NCBI GenBank assembly: GCA_900538355.1
Contig: UPXS01000017.1
Span: forward strand, 1 to 43,739
DNA: 43,739 bases
Direction of reading: 5' to 3'
Source of the DNA: an uncultured Veillonella sp.
GTDB taxonomy: Bacteria > Bacillota > Negativicutes > Veillonellales > Veillonellaceae
Shown here: positions 1 through 6,858 of the stretch, piece after piece
How the letters are laid out: each line of letters begins with the position of its first letter
Numbering within the stretch: position 1 is the stretch's first letter
Notes under the pieces: model-generated
What the model was told of the DNA's origin: nothing
The model's database searches: none
Seen by the model: the letters and a program-made list of their open reading frames with translations, nothing else
Position numbers and translations under genes: made by a program

Positions 1-1
1 T

Positions 2-1264
2 GGTAATAACCACCTTGGTGGCGATGACTTCGACCAACGCATTATGAACTACCTCATTGAAGAATTCAAAAAAGAAACTGGTATTGATTTATCCAATGAT
101 AAATTAGCTGACCAACGTTTAAAAGAAGCTGCTGAAAAAGCTAAAATTGAATTGTCTGGCGTAGCTAGCACAAATATCAACTTGCCATTCATCACAGCTG
201 ATGCTACAGGTCCTAAACACTTGGATGTAACATTGACTCGTGCTAAATTCGAAGAATTGACAGCTGATTTGGTACAAGCTACTATTGAACCTACTCGTAA
301 AGCTATGAACGATGCTGGTTTATCTGCATCTGATATCGATAAAGTATTGTTAGTTGGTGGTTCTAGCCGTATTCCAGCTGTACAAGAAGCTATTAAAAAA
401 GTATTAGGTAAAGAACCAACTAAAAACGTTAACCCTGATGAATGTGTAGCTATCGGTGCTGCTATTCAAGGTGGTGTATTAGTAGGTGAAGTAAAAGACG
501 TATTGTTACTTGACGTAACTCCATTGTCTCTTGGTATCGAAACAATGGGTGGTGTATTCACACGTATTATCGATCGTAACACTACAATTCCTACATCTAA
601 ATCTCAAGTATTCTCCACTGCAGCAGATAACCAACCATCTGTAGATATCCATGTATTGCAAGGTGAACGTGAGTTCGCAGCAGATAATAAAACATTGGGT
701 CGCTTCAACTTGGATGGTATTCCAGCAGCTCCTCGTGGGGTTCCTCAAATCGAAGTAACATTCGACATCGATGCTAACGGTATCGTACACGTAAAAGCTA
801 AAGATTTGGGTACTCAAAAAGAACAAAAAATTACAATTACTTCTTCTAGCGGCTTGAAAGAAGACGAAATCGAACGCATGGTTAAAGAAGCTGAAGCTCA
901 TGCAGCAGAAGATAAAGCTAGAAAAGAAGAATTAGATGTTAAAAACAATGCAGATTCCTTGGTATACCAAGCTGAAAAAGCATTGAAAGAACTTGATGGC
1001 AAAGGCGATACTGCTTTATTGAAAGAAGTGGAAGAAGCAAAAGATAAATTGAAAAAATCTATCGAAGCTGGCAACATTGAAGACATCAAAAAAGATAGTG
1101 AAGCTTTGGAACAACCATTACATAAATTAGCAGAACAAATGTATGCAGCAGCACAACAAGCTCAACAAGCAGCTGGTGGTGCAGATCAAGGTCAACAACA
1201 AACAAAATCTGATGACAATGTAGTTGATGCTGATTACACAGTAGTGGATGACGACAAGAAATAA
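2..1264 (+). CDS. dnaK: Chaperone protein DnaK (Hsp70), 5' truncated
   Basis: This is the C-terminal two thirds of the Hsp70 chaperone, about 420 residues; the N-terminal part of the ATPase domain lies outside the window. The open frame runs in from the left edge (first residues GNNHLGGDDFDQR), so the ATG at 44 is internal and not the start. Visible landmarks are the ATPase motif LLVGGSSRIPAVQ, the interdomain linker and start of the substrate domain (LLDVTPLSLGIETMGG), and the ERMVKEAEAHAAED helix of the lid. The tail is rich in Gln and Gly and ends in the acidic DADYTVVDDDKK, as in most bacterial DnaK. DnaK refolds proteins in the cytoplasm with DnaJ and GrpE. dnaJ follows 16 bases downstream, so the two are cotranscribed. 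Identification is certain. Confidence 0.98.
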   Translation, partial: GNNHLGGDDFDQRIMNYLIEEFKKETGIDLSNDKLADQRLKEAAEKAKIELSGVASTNINLPFITADATGPKHLDVTLTRAKFEELTADLVQATIEPTRKAMNDAGLSASDIDKVLLVGGSSRIPAVQEAIKKVLGKEPTKNVNPDECVAIGAAIQGGVLVGEVKDVLLLDVTPLSLGIETMGGVFTRIIDRNTTIPTSKSQVFSTAADNQPSVDIHVLQGEREFAADNKTLGRFNLDGIPAAPRGVPQIEVTFDIDANGIVHVKAKDLGTQKEQKITITSSSGLKEDEIERMVKEAEAHAAEDKARKEELDVKNNADSLVYQAEKALKELDGKGDTALLKEVEEAKDKLKKSIEAGNIEDIKKDSEALEQPLHKLAEQMYAAAQQAQQAAGGADQGQQQTKSDDNVVDADYTVVDDDKK

Positions 1265-1280
1265 GAAGGGTTGGTAACTA

Positions 1281-2438
1281 ATGGCACGTGATTATTATGA
1301 CATCCTAGGGGTTAGTAAAAATGCCTCTCAAGATGAAATCAAAAAAGCCTTTCGTAAAAAGGCACGCCAATACCATCCAGATGTAAATAAAGATAATCCA
1401 AAGGAAGCGGAAGCAAAGTTTAAAGAAGCTAACGAAGCTTACGAAGTATTGTCTGACGAAACTAAAAAAGCTCAATATGACCAATTCGGCCACGACGCCT
1501 TCAAACAAGGAGGCGGCGCTGGCGCCGGTGGTTTCCAAGGTGGCTTTGGCGGTTTCGGTGGTCAAGCTGGCGGCTTTGGTGATATCTTTGGCGACATTTT
1601 TGGTGGCATGTTTGGCGGTGGACGCCAACAACAAGGCCCTCAAAAAGGCAATGACTTGCGCGAAGATATTGATATTTCCTTTGAAGATGCAGCCTTTGGT
1701 AAATCTATGGAAATAGAAGTGCATCGTCATGAAGAATGTGATCACTGTCATGGTACTGGTGGTGAGCCAGGATCTCGTGTCGATACTTGTCCAAACTGTC
1801 ATGGTTCTGGTCAAGAAGCGGTTATTCAAAATACTCCGTTTGGACGTATGCAATCCGTTCGCACTTGTTCCCGCTGTCATGGTACTGGTAAAAGCATTGA
1901 AAAACCTTGTTCCAAATGTCGTGGAACAGGTGAAATGTTGGCAAAACGTAAAATCTCTATCAAAATTCCAGCAGGTGTAGATAGTGGTTCCCGCTTACGC
2001 GTTGCTAATGAAGGTGAACCTGGTATCTTAGGTGGACCAAAAGGCGATCTTTACGTATATATCTTCGTTCGTCCTCATAAGGAATTTGAACGAAATGGTA
2101 ATGATGTTATTAGCCGTGTAAATATTAGCTTTGCTCAAGCTGCATTAGGTGCGACTATACAAGTTAACACCTTAGATGGTAAAGTAGAGTTAAAGATTCC
2201 GGAAGGTACTCAAACGGGAACGGCATTCCGCGTAAAGGGCAAAGGTATTCCATATTTGCGTAACCCTAAACAACGGGGGGACCAACATATTGTAGTAACT
2301 GTCCAAACGCCTAAGAAGTTGACAGACACTCAACGTGAGTTATTATTACGCTTTGCAAATGAAAGCAACGAAGATGTTAATAACTTACAAGTGAGCAAAA
2401 GTCTCTTTGAAAAAATTAAGGACTGTTTAACTAAATGA
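1281..2438 (+). CDS. dnaJ: Chaperone protein DnaJ (Hsp40)
   Basis: Type I Hsp40 co-chaperone of 385 residues that delivers substrates to DnaK and stimulates its ATPase. The J domain occupies about residues 4-68, with the HPD motif at 32-34. A Gly/Phe-rich region (about 75-125) holds repeated GGFGG and FGDIFG units. The zinc domain (about 150-220) contains four CxxCxGxG repeats: CDHCHGTG, CPNCHGSG, CSRCHGTG and CSKCRGTG. Two C-terminal substrate-binding domains follow. The length is normal for the family. The ATG at 1281 has a purine-rich AGAAGGG upstream. The gene follows dnaK and precedes prmA, a common Firmicutes arrangement. Confidence 0.98.
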   Translation: MARDYYDILGVSKNASQDEIKKAFRKKARQYHPDVNKDNPKEAEAKFKEANEAYEVLSDETKKAQYDQFGHDAFKQGGGAGAGGFQGGFGGFGGQAGGFGDIFGDIFGGMFGGGRQQQGPQKGNDLREDIDISFEDAAFGKSMEIEVHRHEECDHCHGTGGEPGSRVDTCPNCHGSGQEAVIQNTPFGRMQSVRTCSRCHGTGKSIEKPCSKCRGTGEMLAKRKISIKIPAGVDSGSRLRVANEGEPGILGGPKGDLYVYIFVRPHKEFERNGNDVISRVNISFAQAALGATIQVNTLDGKVELKIPEGTQTGTAFRVKGKGIPYLRNPKQRGDQHIVVTVQTPKKLTDTQRELLLRFANESNEDVNNLQVSKSLFEKIKDCLTK

Positions 2439-2445
2439 ACAGCTC

Positions 2446-2474
2446 ATGTGAAGGAATGGTTTGTTCCATCACAT
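2446..2474 (+). other. Stem-loop between dnaJ and prmA
   Basis: An 11-position stem with one A/A mismatch (ATGTGAaGGAA against TTCCaTCACAT) surrounds a 7-base loop just after the dnaJ stop. No T-run follows, so it is not a typical intrinsic terminator. It could mark mRNA processing or 3'-end protection of the heat-shock part of the message. The function is inferred only from its position. Confidence 0.35.
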
Positions 2475-2493
2475 TCCCTATAAAGGAGCATAT

Positions 2494-3357
2494 ATGCAAT
2501 GGATAGAAGTATCCATTGTCTGTGAAAGAGTAGCCACCGATGAGGTGACTACTCTTTTTGACGATTATGCAGACAATGGAATTATAGAAGAAGATGTAGA
2601 AAATCAACCAAATTTAATTAAATTAACAATGTATGCAGATCCATCTTTGGATTTAGATACAATTAAGTCAGATTTAGAAAATCGTCTTAAAGAGGCCAAT
2701 ATTAGTGTTACATCAATTGATACTACTATATTAGATGAATCTACATGGCTCAATTCTTGGCAGCAATATATTGAACCCACAGAAATTCTACCAAATTTAA
2801 TTATTAAACCAGCTTGGCAAGAATACGATAATGTGGATCACAAAACTATTATTGAAATTGATTCAGATATTTCCTTTGGTATTGGATCCCATGAGACTAC
2901 ACGAACTTGTGCAGAGTTATTGAAATCTTATAGTGAATCTATGGATCTTAATACAGTTACTTGTTTAGATATTGGTACTGGTACTGGTATTCTTTTATTG
3001 ATTGCAGCCCAGTTAGGCATCAAACATTTAGTTGGTATTGATATAGAAGAGTATGCTGCTAATCAAGCGCGTATTAACTGTGAGAATAATCATGTATCAG
3101 CTGAAATAATTTGTGGTAATTTGGATAGTGATTTCAATGGTACTGCTCAAATAATATTAGCGAACCTAACTGTAGATCCTCTTAAAATACTATTACCTGA
3201 AATTGGTAAGAAACTGGATGATCAAGGCATTTTAATCATTAGTGGTATTATAGATGATCGTTATGATGAAATTATGCCATATATTGAGGCTAATTGGCAT
3301 ATTATTGAGGAGCGCATTGCGGGGCCTTGGCATACATTTGCGCTAGAAAAGCGATGA
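2494..3357 (+). CDS. prmA: Ribosomal protein L11 methyltransferase PrmA
   Basis: SAM-dependent methyltransferase of 287 residues that trimethylates lysines and the N-terminus of ribosomal protein L11. The N-terminal part is the L11-recognition domain. The catalytic domain shows the SAM-binding motif LDIGTGTGILLLIAA and the ILANLTVDPL motif, which matches the NPPY-like catalytic loop position of PrmA. A longer frame opens at a TTG at 2461, but AAAGGAG lies just before the ATG at 2494, which gives the usual PrmA N-terminus (MQWIEVSI). The stop overlaps the start of rsmE as ATGA, so translation is coupled. Confidence 0.95.
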   Translation: MQWIEVSIVCERVATDEVTTLFDDYADNGIIEEDVENQPNLIKLTMYADPSLDLDTIKSDLENRLKEANISVTSIDTTILDESTWLNSWQQYIEPTEILPNLIIKPAWQEYDNVDHKTIIEIDSDISFGIGSHETTRTCAELLKSYSESMDLNTVTCLDIGTGTGILLLIAAQLGIKHLVGIDIEEYAANQARINCENNHVSAEIICGNLDSDFNGTAQIILANLTVDPLKILLPEIGKKLDDQGILIISGIIDDRYDEIMPYIEANWHIIEERIAGPWHTFALEKR

Positions 3358-4085
3358 AAAAGATTTTTATTCCTACACCATTAGATGAAACCATAGAATT
3401 ACCGACAGATGTGACACATCATGTGTTACATGTATTTCGTCATAATATGGAGAAACCCATAACTGTTACCGGCAGTGACAATCGTTGTGGTACATATCAA
3501 ATTACAGAAGAAATAGATGGTAAAGCTCAAGCAAAACTTATTGAATACGTAGAGTCAAATGTATCTTCTAATCGTACTATCCTTGTTCAATCATTATTAA
3601 AAGGTGAAAAGCTAGAATGGGTTATACAAAAGGCGACAGAGTTAAATGTAGATACAGTCTATCTTGTATCTACCGCTAATTGTGTTGCTAAATATGATGA
3701 CAAGAAATTACAAACAAAGGCTACTCGTTGGGAGAAAATAATGCTAGAAGCAGCTCAACAATGTGGTCGAAATCAATTGCCAACACTTGTAGTCGGTGAA
3801 AAGCTTTCACAAGTATTAGAAATAGAATCTGATGCACTAAAATTGGTAGCCTATGAAAATGAAGATGGACATACTATTAAAGATATTCTTTCGCAGGTCA
3901 ACTCTGATGAGTCTATTACAGACATACTAATCTGTATTGGTCCAGAAGGGGGCTATCAAGAGAAGGAAATCAATGCTATTATAGAGAGTGGTGGAAAATC
4001 AGTTTCCCTTGGTAATACTATTTTGCGAGCTGAAACGGCTGCTATTGGATCATTAGCGATGATTCAATATGAATTAGAACTATAA
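3354..4085 (+). CDS. rsmE: 16S rRNA (uracil-1498-N3)-methyltransferase RsmE
   Basis: SPOUT-class methyltransferase of 243 residues that methylates N3 of U1498 in 16S rRNA. A PUA-like N-terminal domain begins MKKIFIP and includes VTHHVLHVFR. The knotted SAM-binding C-terminus shows IGPEGGYQEKEI and SLGNTILRAETAAIGSLAM, the two diagnostic RsmE motifs. The start is the ATG at 3354 that overlaps the prmA TGA. An upstream in-frame start at 3327 would add nine residues without family support. It belongs to the dnaK-dnaJ-prmA-rsmE-mtaB run. Confidence 0.95.
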   Translation: MKKIFIPTPLDETIELPTDVTHHVLHVFRHNMEKPITVTGSDNRCGTYQITEEIDGKAQAKLIEYVESNVSSNRTILVQSLLKGEKLEWVIQKATELNVDTVYLVSTANCVAKYDDKKLQTKATRWEKIMLEAAQQCGRNQLPTLVVGEKLSQVLEIESDALKLVAYENEDGHTIKDILSQVNSDESITDILICIGPEGGYQEKEINAIIESGGKSVSLGNTILRAETAAIGSLAMIQYELEL

Positions 4086-4109
4086 ATTAAAGAAGAATAG
4101 AGAGGTGCA

Positions 4110-5405
4110 ATGAAAACCGTTGCGTTTACAACCTTAGGGTGTCGTGTCAATCAATATGATACAGATGCTATGAAAGGTTTATTTTTACAAAATAACTACG
4201 AAGCTGTAGACTTCGATGAAAAAGCAGATATCTATGTAATTAATACATGTTCTGTAACGAATATGGGGGAAAAGAAATCCCGTCAATTGATTCGCAAAGC
4301 GAAGCGTCAAAACGAAGATGCCTATGTGATTGTAACTGGTTGTTATGCTCAGCTTGATCCAGATGCAATTGCTGCTATCGACGGTGTTAATCTCGTTATA
4401 GGTACTAATAATCGCTCTAAAATTGTTGAATTAGTAGAACAATTAGAATCTACAGAACGTCAAATTAATGCTGTTCGAGATATCATGAACGAATCCAACT
4501 TTGAAGAAATGCCATTATATGGTAATGAATCTGATAAAGCTCGTGCATTTATGAAAATTCAAGAAGGTTGTAATAACTACTGTGCCTTTTGTATCATTCC
4601 TTATACTCGAGGAAAATTAAAATCTCGTAAAGTTGATGATATTGTACAAGAAGCAAAACGATTAGTAGAACATGGATTCCATGAAATCGTATTAACGGGC
4701 ATTCATTTGGGAAATTACGGCGTTGAATTGCCAGGTCGTCCTACATTAGCCGATGTAGTCAAAGCTTTATTAGAGATTCCTGATTTATACCGCATTCGTT
4801 TCGGGTCCATTGAATCAGTAGAGGTTTCTGATGAGTTAGTAGAATTAATGGCTACTAATAAACGTGTTTGTCCACATTTGCATTTACCTCTACAAGCCGG
4901 TTCTGATCATGTATTAAAGTTGATGAAACGCCATTATACATTGCAAGAATATAAAGATTTGATTGCAAGTTTACGTTCTCGTATTAAGGATTTATCAATT
5001 ACCACTGATATCATTGCAGGATTCCCGCAAGAAACAGATGAAGACTTTGAAGAAACATTAAATACAGTTCGTGAAATTGGGTTTACCCATATTCACGCCT
5101 TCCCATATTCTATTCGTGAGGGCACACCTGCAGCTACTATGCCAGATCAAGTACCAGAAGCTGTAAAGAAAACCCGTGTGGCACTTTTAAATGGTCTTAG
5201 CCAATCAGGTTATGAAGCGTACGCAAAATCTCGCATTGGTAAGCCTGGTGAGATTCTCATCGAAAAAGAGGAGAATGGATACTACATGGGCTTAACAAAT
5301 GAGTATGTAAATGGTAAAGTTAAATCAGATGGGACACATAAAATTGGTGATCTCATTGGTGGTACTGTTGTAGGTTTAGAAGATAATTATTTGATTATTG
5401 AATAA
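4110..5405 (+). CDS. mtaB: tRNA (N6-threonylcarbamoyladenosine-37) methylthiotransferase MtaB
   Basis: Radical-SAM methylthiotransferase of 431 residues that converts t6A37 to ms2t6A in tRNAs reading ANN codons. The N-terminal UPF0004 domain supplies three cluster cysteines in the contexts LGCRVNQYD, NTCSVTN and TGCYAQ. The radical-SAM CxxxCxxC motif is C154, C158 and C161 (EGCNNYCAFC). A TRAM-like domain ends the protein. The CRVNQYD signature favours MtaB over MiaB or RimO. A GAGAGGTG Shine-Dalgarno region precedes the ATG at 4110. The HIT gene starts 11 bases downstream. Confidence 0.95.
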   Translation: MKTVAFTTLGCRVNQYDTDAMKGLFLQNNYEAVDFDEKADIYVINTCSVTNMGEKKSRQLIRKAKRQNEDAYVIVTGCYAQLDPDAIAAIDGVNLVIGTNNRSKIVELVEQLESTERQINAVRDIMNESNFEEMPLYGNESDKARAFMKIQEGCNNYCAFCIIPYTRGKLKSRKVDDIVQEAKRLVEHGFHEIVLTGIHLGNYGVELPGRPTLADVVKALLEIPDLYRIRFGSIESVEVSDELVELMATNKRVCPHLHLPLQAGSDHVLKLMKRHYTLQEYKDLIASLRSRIKDLSITTDIIAGFPQETDEDFEETLNTVREIGFTHIHAFPYSIREGTPAATMPDQVPEAVKKTRVALLNGLSQSGYEAYAKSRIGKPGEILIEKEENGYYMGLTNEYVNGKVKSDGTHKIGDLIGGTVVGLEDNYLIIE

Positions 5406-5416
5406 GGAGCTATAGT

Positions 5417-5761
5417 ATGAGTGACTGCATTTTCTGTAAAATTATCAATGGTGAAATTCCTTCTAAAAAAGTATTAGAAAACGATAAATTCTATGCATTC
5501 CATGATATTGAGCCAGTAAAAAAAGTACATGTTTTAATCGTGCCTAAAAACCACGTTTCCAATATTGCTCATCTTAACGAAAATAATGAAGACTATGTAG
5601 AAGGTTTATTACCATTTGTTCGGGATGTAGCGAAAGAACTTGGCATTTCTAAAGATGGTTATCGTTTGATTTTTAATACTGGTAAAAAAGCTGGTCAAAC
5701 TGTATTCCATATGCATGCTCATCTCTTAGGTGGCGAAGAAATGGGATGGCCAGAAGCTTAA
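5417..5761 (+). CDS. HIT family (Hint-type) nucleotide-binding protein
   Basis: Histidine-triad protein of 114 residues, the size of bacterial HinT-like purine nucleoside phosphoramidases. The start CIFCKIINGEIPSKK carries the CxxC pair seen in many Hint proteins. The catalytic triad HMHAH lies near the C-terminus (FHMHAHLLGGEEMGWP). The exact cellular substrate cannot be read from sequence; hydrolysis of adenosine phosphoramidates is the family activity. It is probably the last gene of the dnaK-led transcript, because a strong separate promoter precedes rpsU. Confidence 0.92.
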   Translation: MSDCIFCKIINGEIPSKKVLENDKFYAFHDIEPVKKVHVLIVPKNHVSNIAHLNENNEDYVEGLLPFVRDVAKELGISKDGYRLIFNTGKKAGQTVFHMHAHLLGGEEMGWPEA

Positions 5762-5826
5762 TATTAGGTATAATGTATTCTTTTTATAATACTTATTAAA
5801 ATTCCTATAAAATATACCGGAAAATA

Positions 5827-5855
5827 TTGACAACATCTATACCTATACATATAAT
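5827..5855 (+). promoter_or_regulatory. Sigma-A promoter of rpsU
   Basis: A perfect consensus promoter: TTGACA at 5827-5832, a 17-base spacer, and TATAAT at 5850-5855. It lies 64 bases before the rpsU start and makes ribosomal protein S21 transcription independent of the dnaK operon. Confidence 0.85.
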
Positions 5856-5918
5856 ATTATATGTGCGTATGTAAATTATCAGCACTTCCCGAGATTATTT
5901 TTGGAGGGAGGGATATAG

Positions 5919-6098
5919 ATGTCTGAAATCAAAGTCGGTAAAAACGAAACGCTTGAAAGTGCTCTTCGTCGATTCAAACGCTCCTGCCAAAAAGCGGGTG
6001 TTTTGTCTGAAGTAAGAAAACGCGAACACTACGAAAAACCAAGCGTAAAAAGAAAGAAAAAATCTGAAGCAGCAAGAAAACGCAAATTCAGAGCATAA
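5919..6098 (+). CDS. rpsU: 30S ribosomal protein S21 (bS21)
   Basis: A small basic ribosomal protein of 59 residues, translated by hand from this gap. It begins MSEIKVGKNETLESALRRFK, continues with RSCQKAGVLSEVRKREHYEKPS, and ends in a Lys/Arg-rich tail (RKRKFRA). This is the standard bS21 layout and length. S21 binds the 30S platform near the 3' end of 16S rRNA and helps initiation. A strong GGAGGGAGG Shine-Dalgarno lies just upstream. The gene has its own consensus promoter and terminator. Pairing YqeY with rpsU is a common Firmicutes arrangement. Confidence 0.97.
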   Translation: MSEIKVGKNETLESALRRFKRSCQKAGVLSEVRKREHYEKPSVKRKKKSEAARKRKFRA

Positions 6099-6106
6099 GA
6101 TGATTA

Positions 6107-6156
6107 CCCTAATTCTGCCTTTTCATGGCTTCATGAAATCCAGAATTAGGGTTTCT
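6107..6156 (+). terminator. Intrinsic terminator after rpsU
   Basis: An 11-bp stem (CCCTAATTCTG at 6107-6117 with CAGAATTAGGG at 6141-6151) contains an inner TTTCATG/CATGAAA stem and is followed by TTTCTTT. It lies 9 bases after the rpsU stop and only about 20 bases before the next start, so the YqeY gene is probably read by partial readthrough. Confidence 0.8.
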
Positions 6157-6176
6157 TTATATACATAGGAGGAACT

Positions 6177-6620
6177 ATGAGCTTAAAAGATCAATTAAAA
6201 GAAGATATGAAAGCTGCTATGAAAGCACGTGAAGAAGGTAAAACTGCTCTTTCTGTAATTCGAATGGTTAATAGTGCTATTAAGAATACAGAAATCAATG
6301 ATAAAGTTGAGCTTGATGATAATGGTATTCTTGGTATTTTAGCAAAAGAAATGAAAACTCGCCAAGACTCCTTAACTGAGTTTGAAAAAGCGGGCCGTGA
6401 AGATTTAATCGCTCATGTAAAAGAAGAAATGGCAGTACTACAAAAATATTTACCAGCTCAAATGAGTGAAGATGAAATCCGTACTGTTGTAAAAGAAGCT
6501 ATTGCAGCATGTGGCGATGCCGTAAATATGGGTAATGTTATGAAACACGTTATGCCTAAAACTAAAGGCCGTGCGGATGGTAAGGTAGTTAATAATATCG
6601 TTAAAGAGTTACTTGGTTAA
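6177..6620 (+). CDS. GatB/YqeY domain-containing protein
   Basis: A 147-residue YqeY-family protein related to the tail domain of the GatB amidotransferase subunit. Typical features are the helical start (MSLKDQLKEDMKAAMKAREE), RMVNSAIKNTEI, the central LQKYLPAQMSEDEI and the C-terminal GRADGKVVNNIVKELL. Free-standing YqeY proteins are thought to contact tRNA, but no reaction is established. AGGAGG precedes the ATG. It follows rpsU, its usual partner. Confidence 0.92.
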   Translation: MSLKDQLKEDMKAAMKAREEGKTALSVIRMVNSAIKNTEINDKVELDDNGILGILAKEMKTRQDSLTEFEKAGREDLIAHVKEEMAVLQKYLPAQMSEDEIRTVVKEAIAACGDAVNMGNVMKHVMPKTKGRADGKVVNNIVKELLG

Positions 6621-6731
6621 TATATTGTAAAATAGTCAAGTAAATGCTTTATATAGTTAGTATGTTCAATTTATTAAAATAGAATTCTTAAACTTATAAT
6701 TAAGAGAATTATGAAATTCTATAGAAAGTTA

Positions 6732-6761
6732 TTGACATGTATTTTCACTATATGATATTAT
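6732..6761 (+). promoter_or_regulatory. Promoter of the glutamine synthetase gene
   Basis: TTGACA at 6732-6737, an 18-base spacer and TATTAT at 6756-6761. Transcription would begin near 6768, leaving a leader of about 90 bases that contains a complete terminator hairpin. Confidence 0.7.
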
Positions 6762-6787
6762 GAATTCAACAAAATAATTGGTCAACG

Positions 6788-6845
6788 AAGACTCCACGTT
6801 AGATATATAGAATATATATCTATTTGTTGGAGTCTTTTTATTTTT
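6788..6845 (+). terminator. Leader terminator (putative attenuator) before glnA
   Basis: A 9-bp stem (AAGACTCCA at 6788-6796 with TGGAGTCTT at 6828-6836) encloses a second AT-rich stem (AGATATAT with ATATATCT) and is followed by a T-rich tract to 6845. The glnA Shine-Dalgarno AGGAGG begins immediately after. It lies between the glnA promoter and its gene, so it can only act as an attenuator or define a short leader RNA. The 5' end CAACAAAATA (6767-6776) could pair with TATTTGTTG (6821-6829), giving a possible competing fold. Confidence 0.7.
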
Positions 6846-6858
6846 AGGAGGAACCATT

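Noticed and set aside
506..1089. Long open frames on the - strand opposite dnaK
   Set aside because: They lie wholly inside dnaK, lack ribosome binding sites and have odd compositions rich in Cys, Phe and Ser; they are shadows of a highly biased gene.
1305..1980. Open frames in other phases across dnaJ, up to 191 codons
   Set aside because: They overlap the repeats of the Gly/Phe and zinc regions of dnaJ, which keep other frames open. There is no start signal or recognisable protein.
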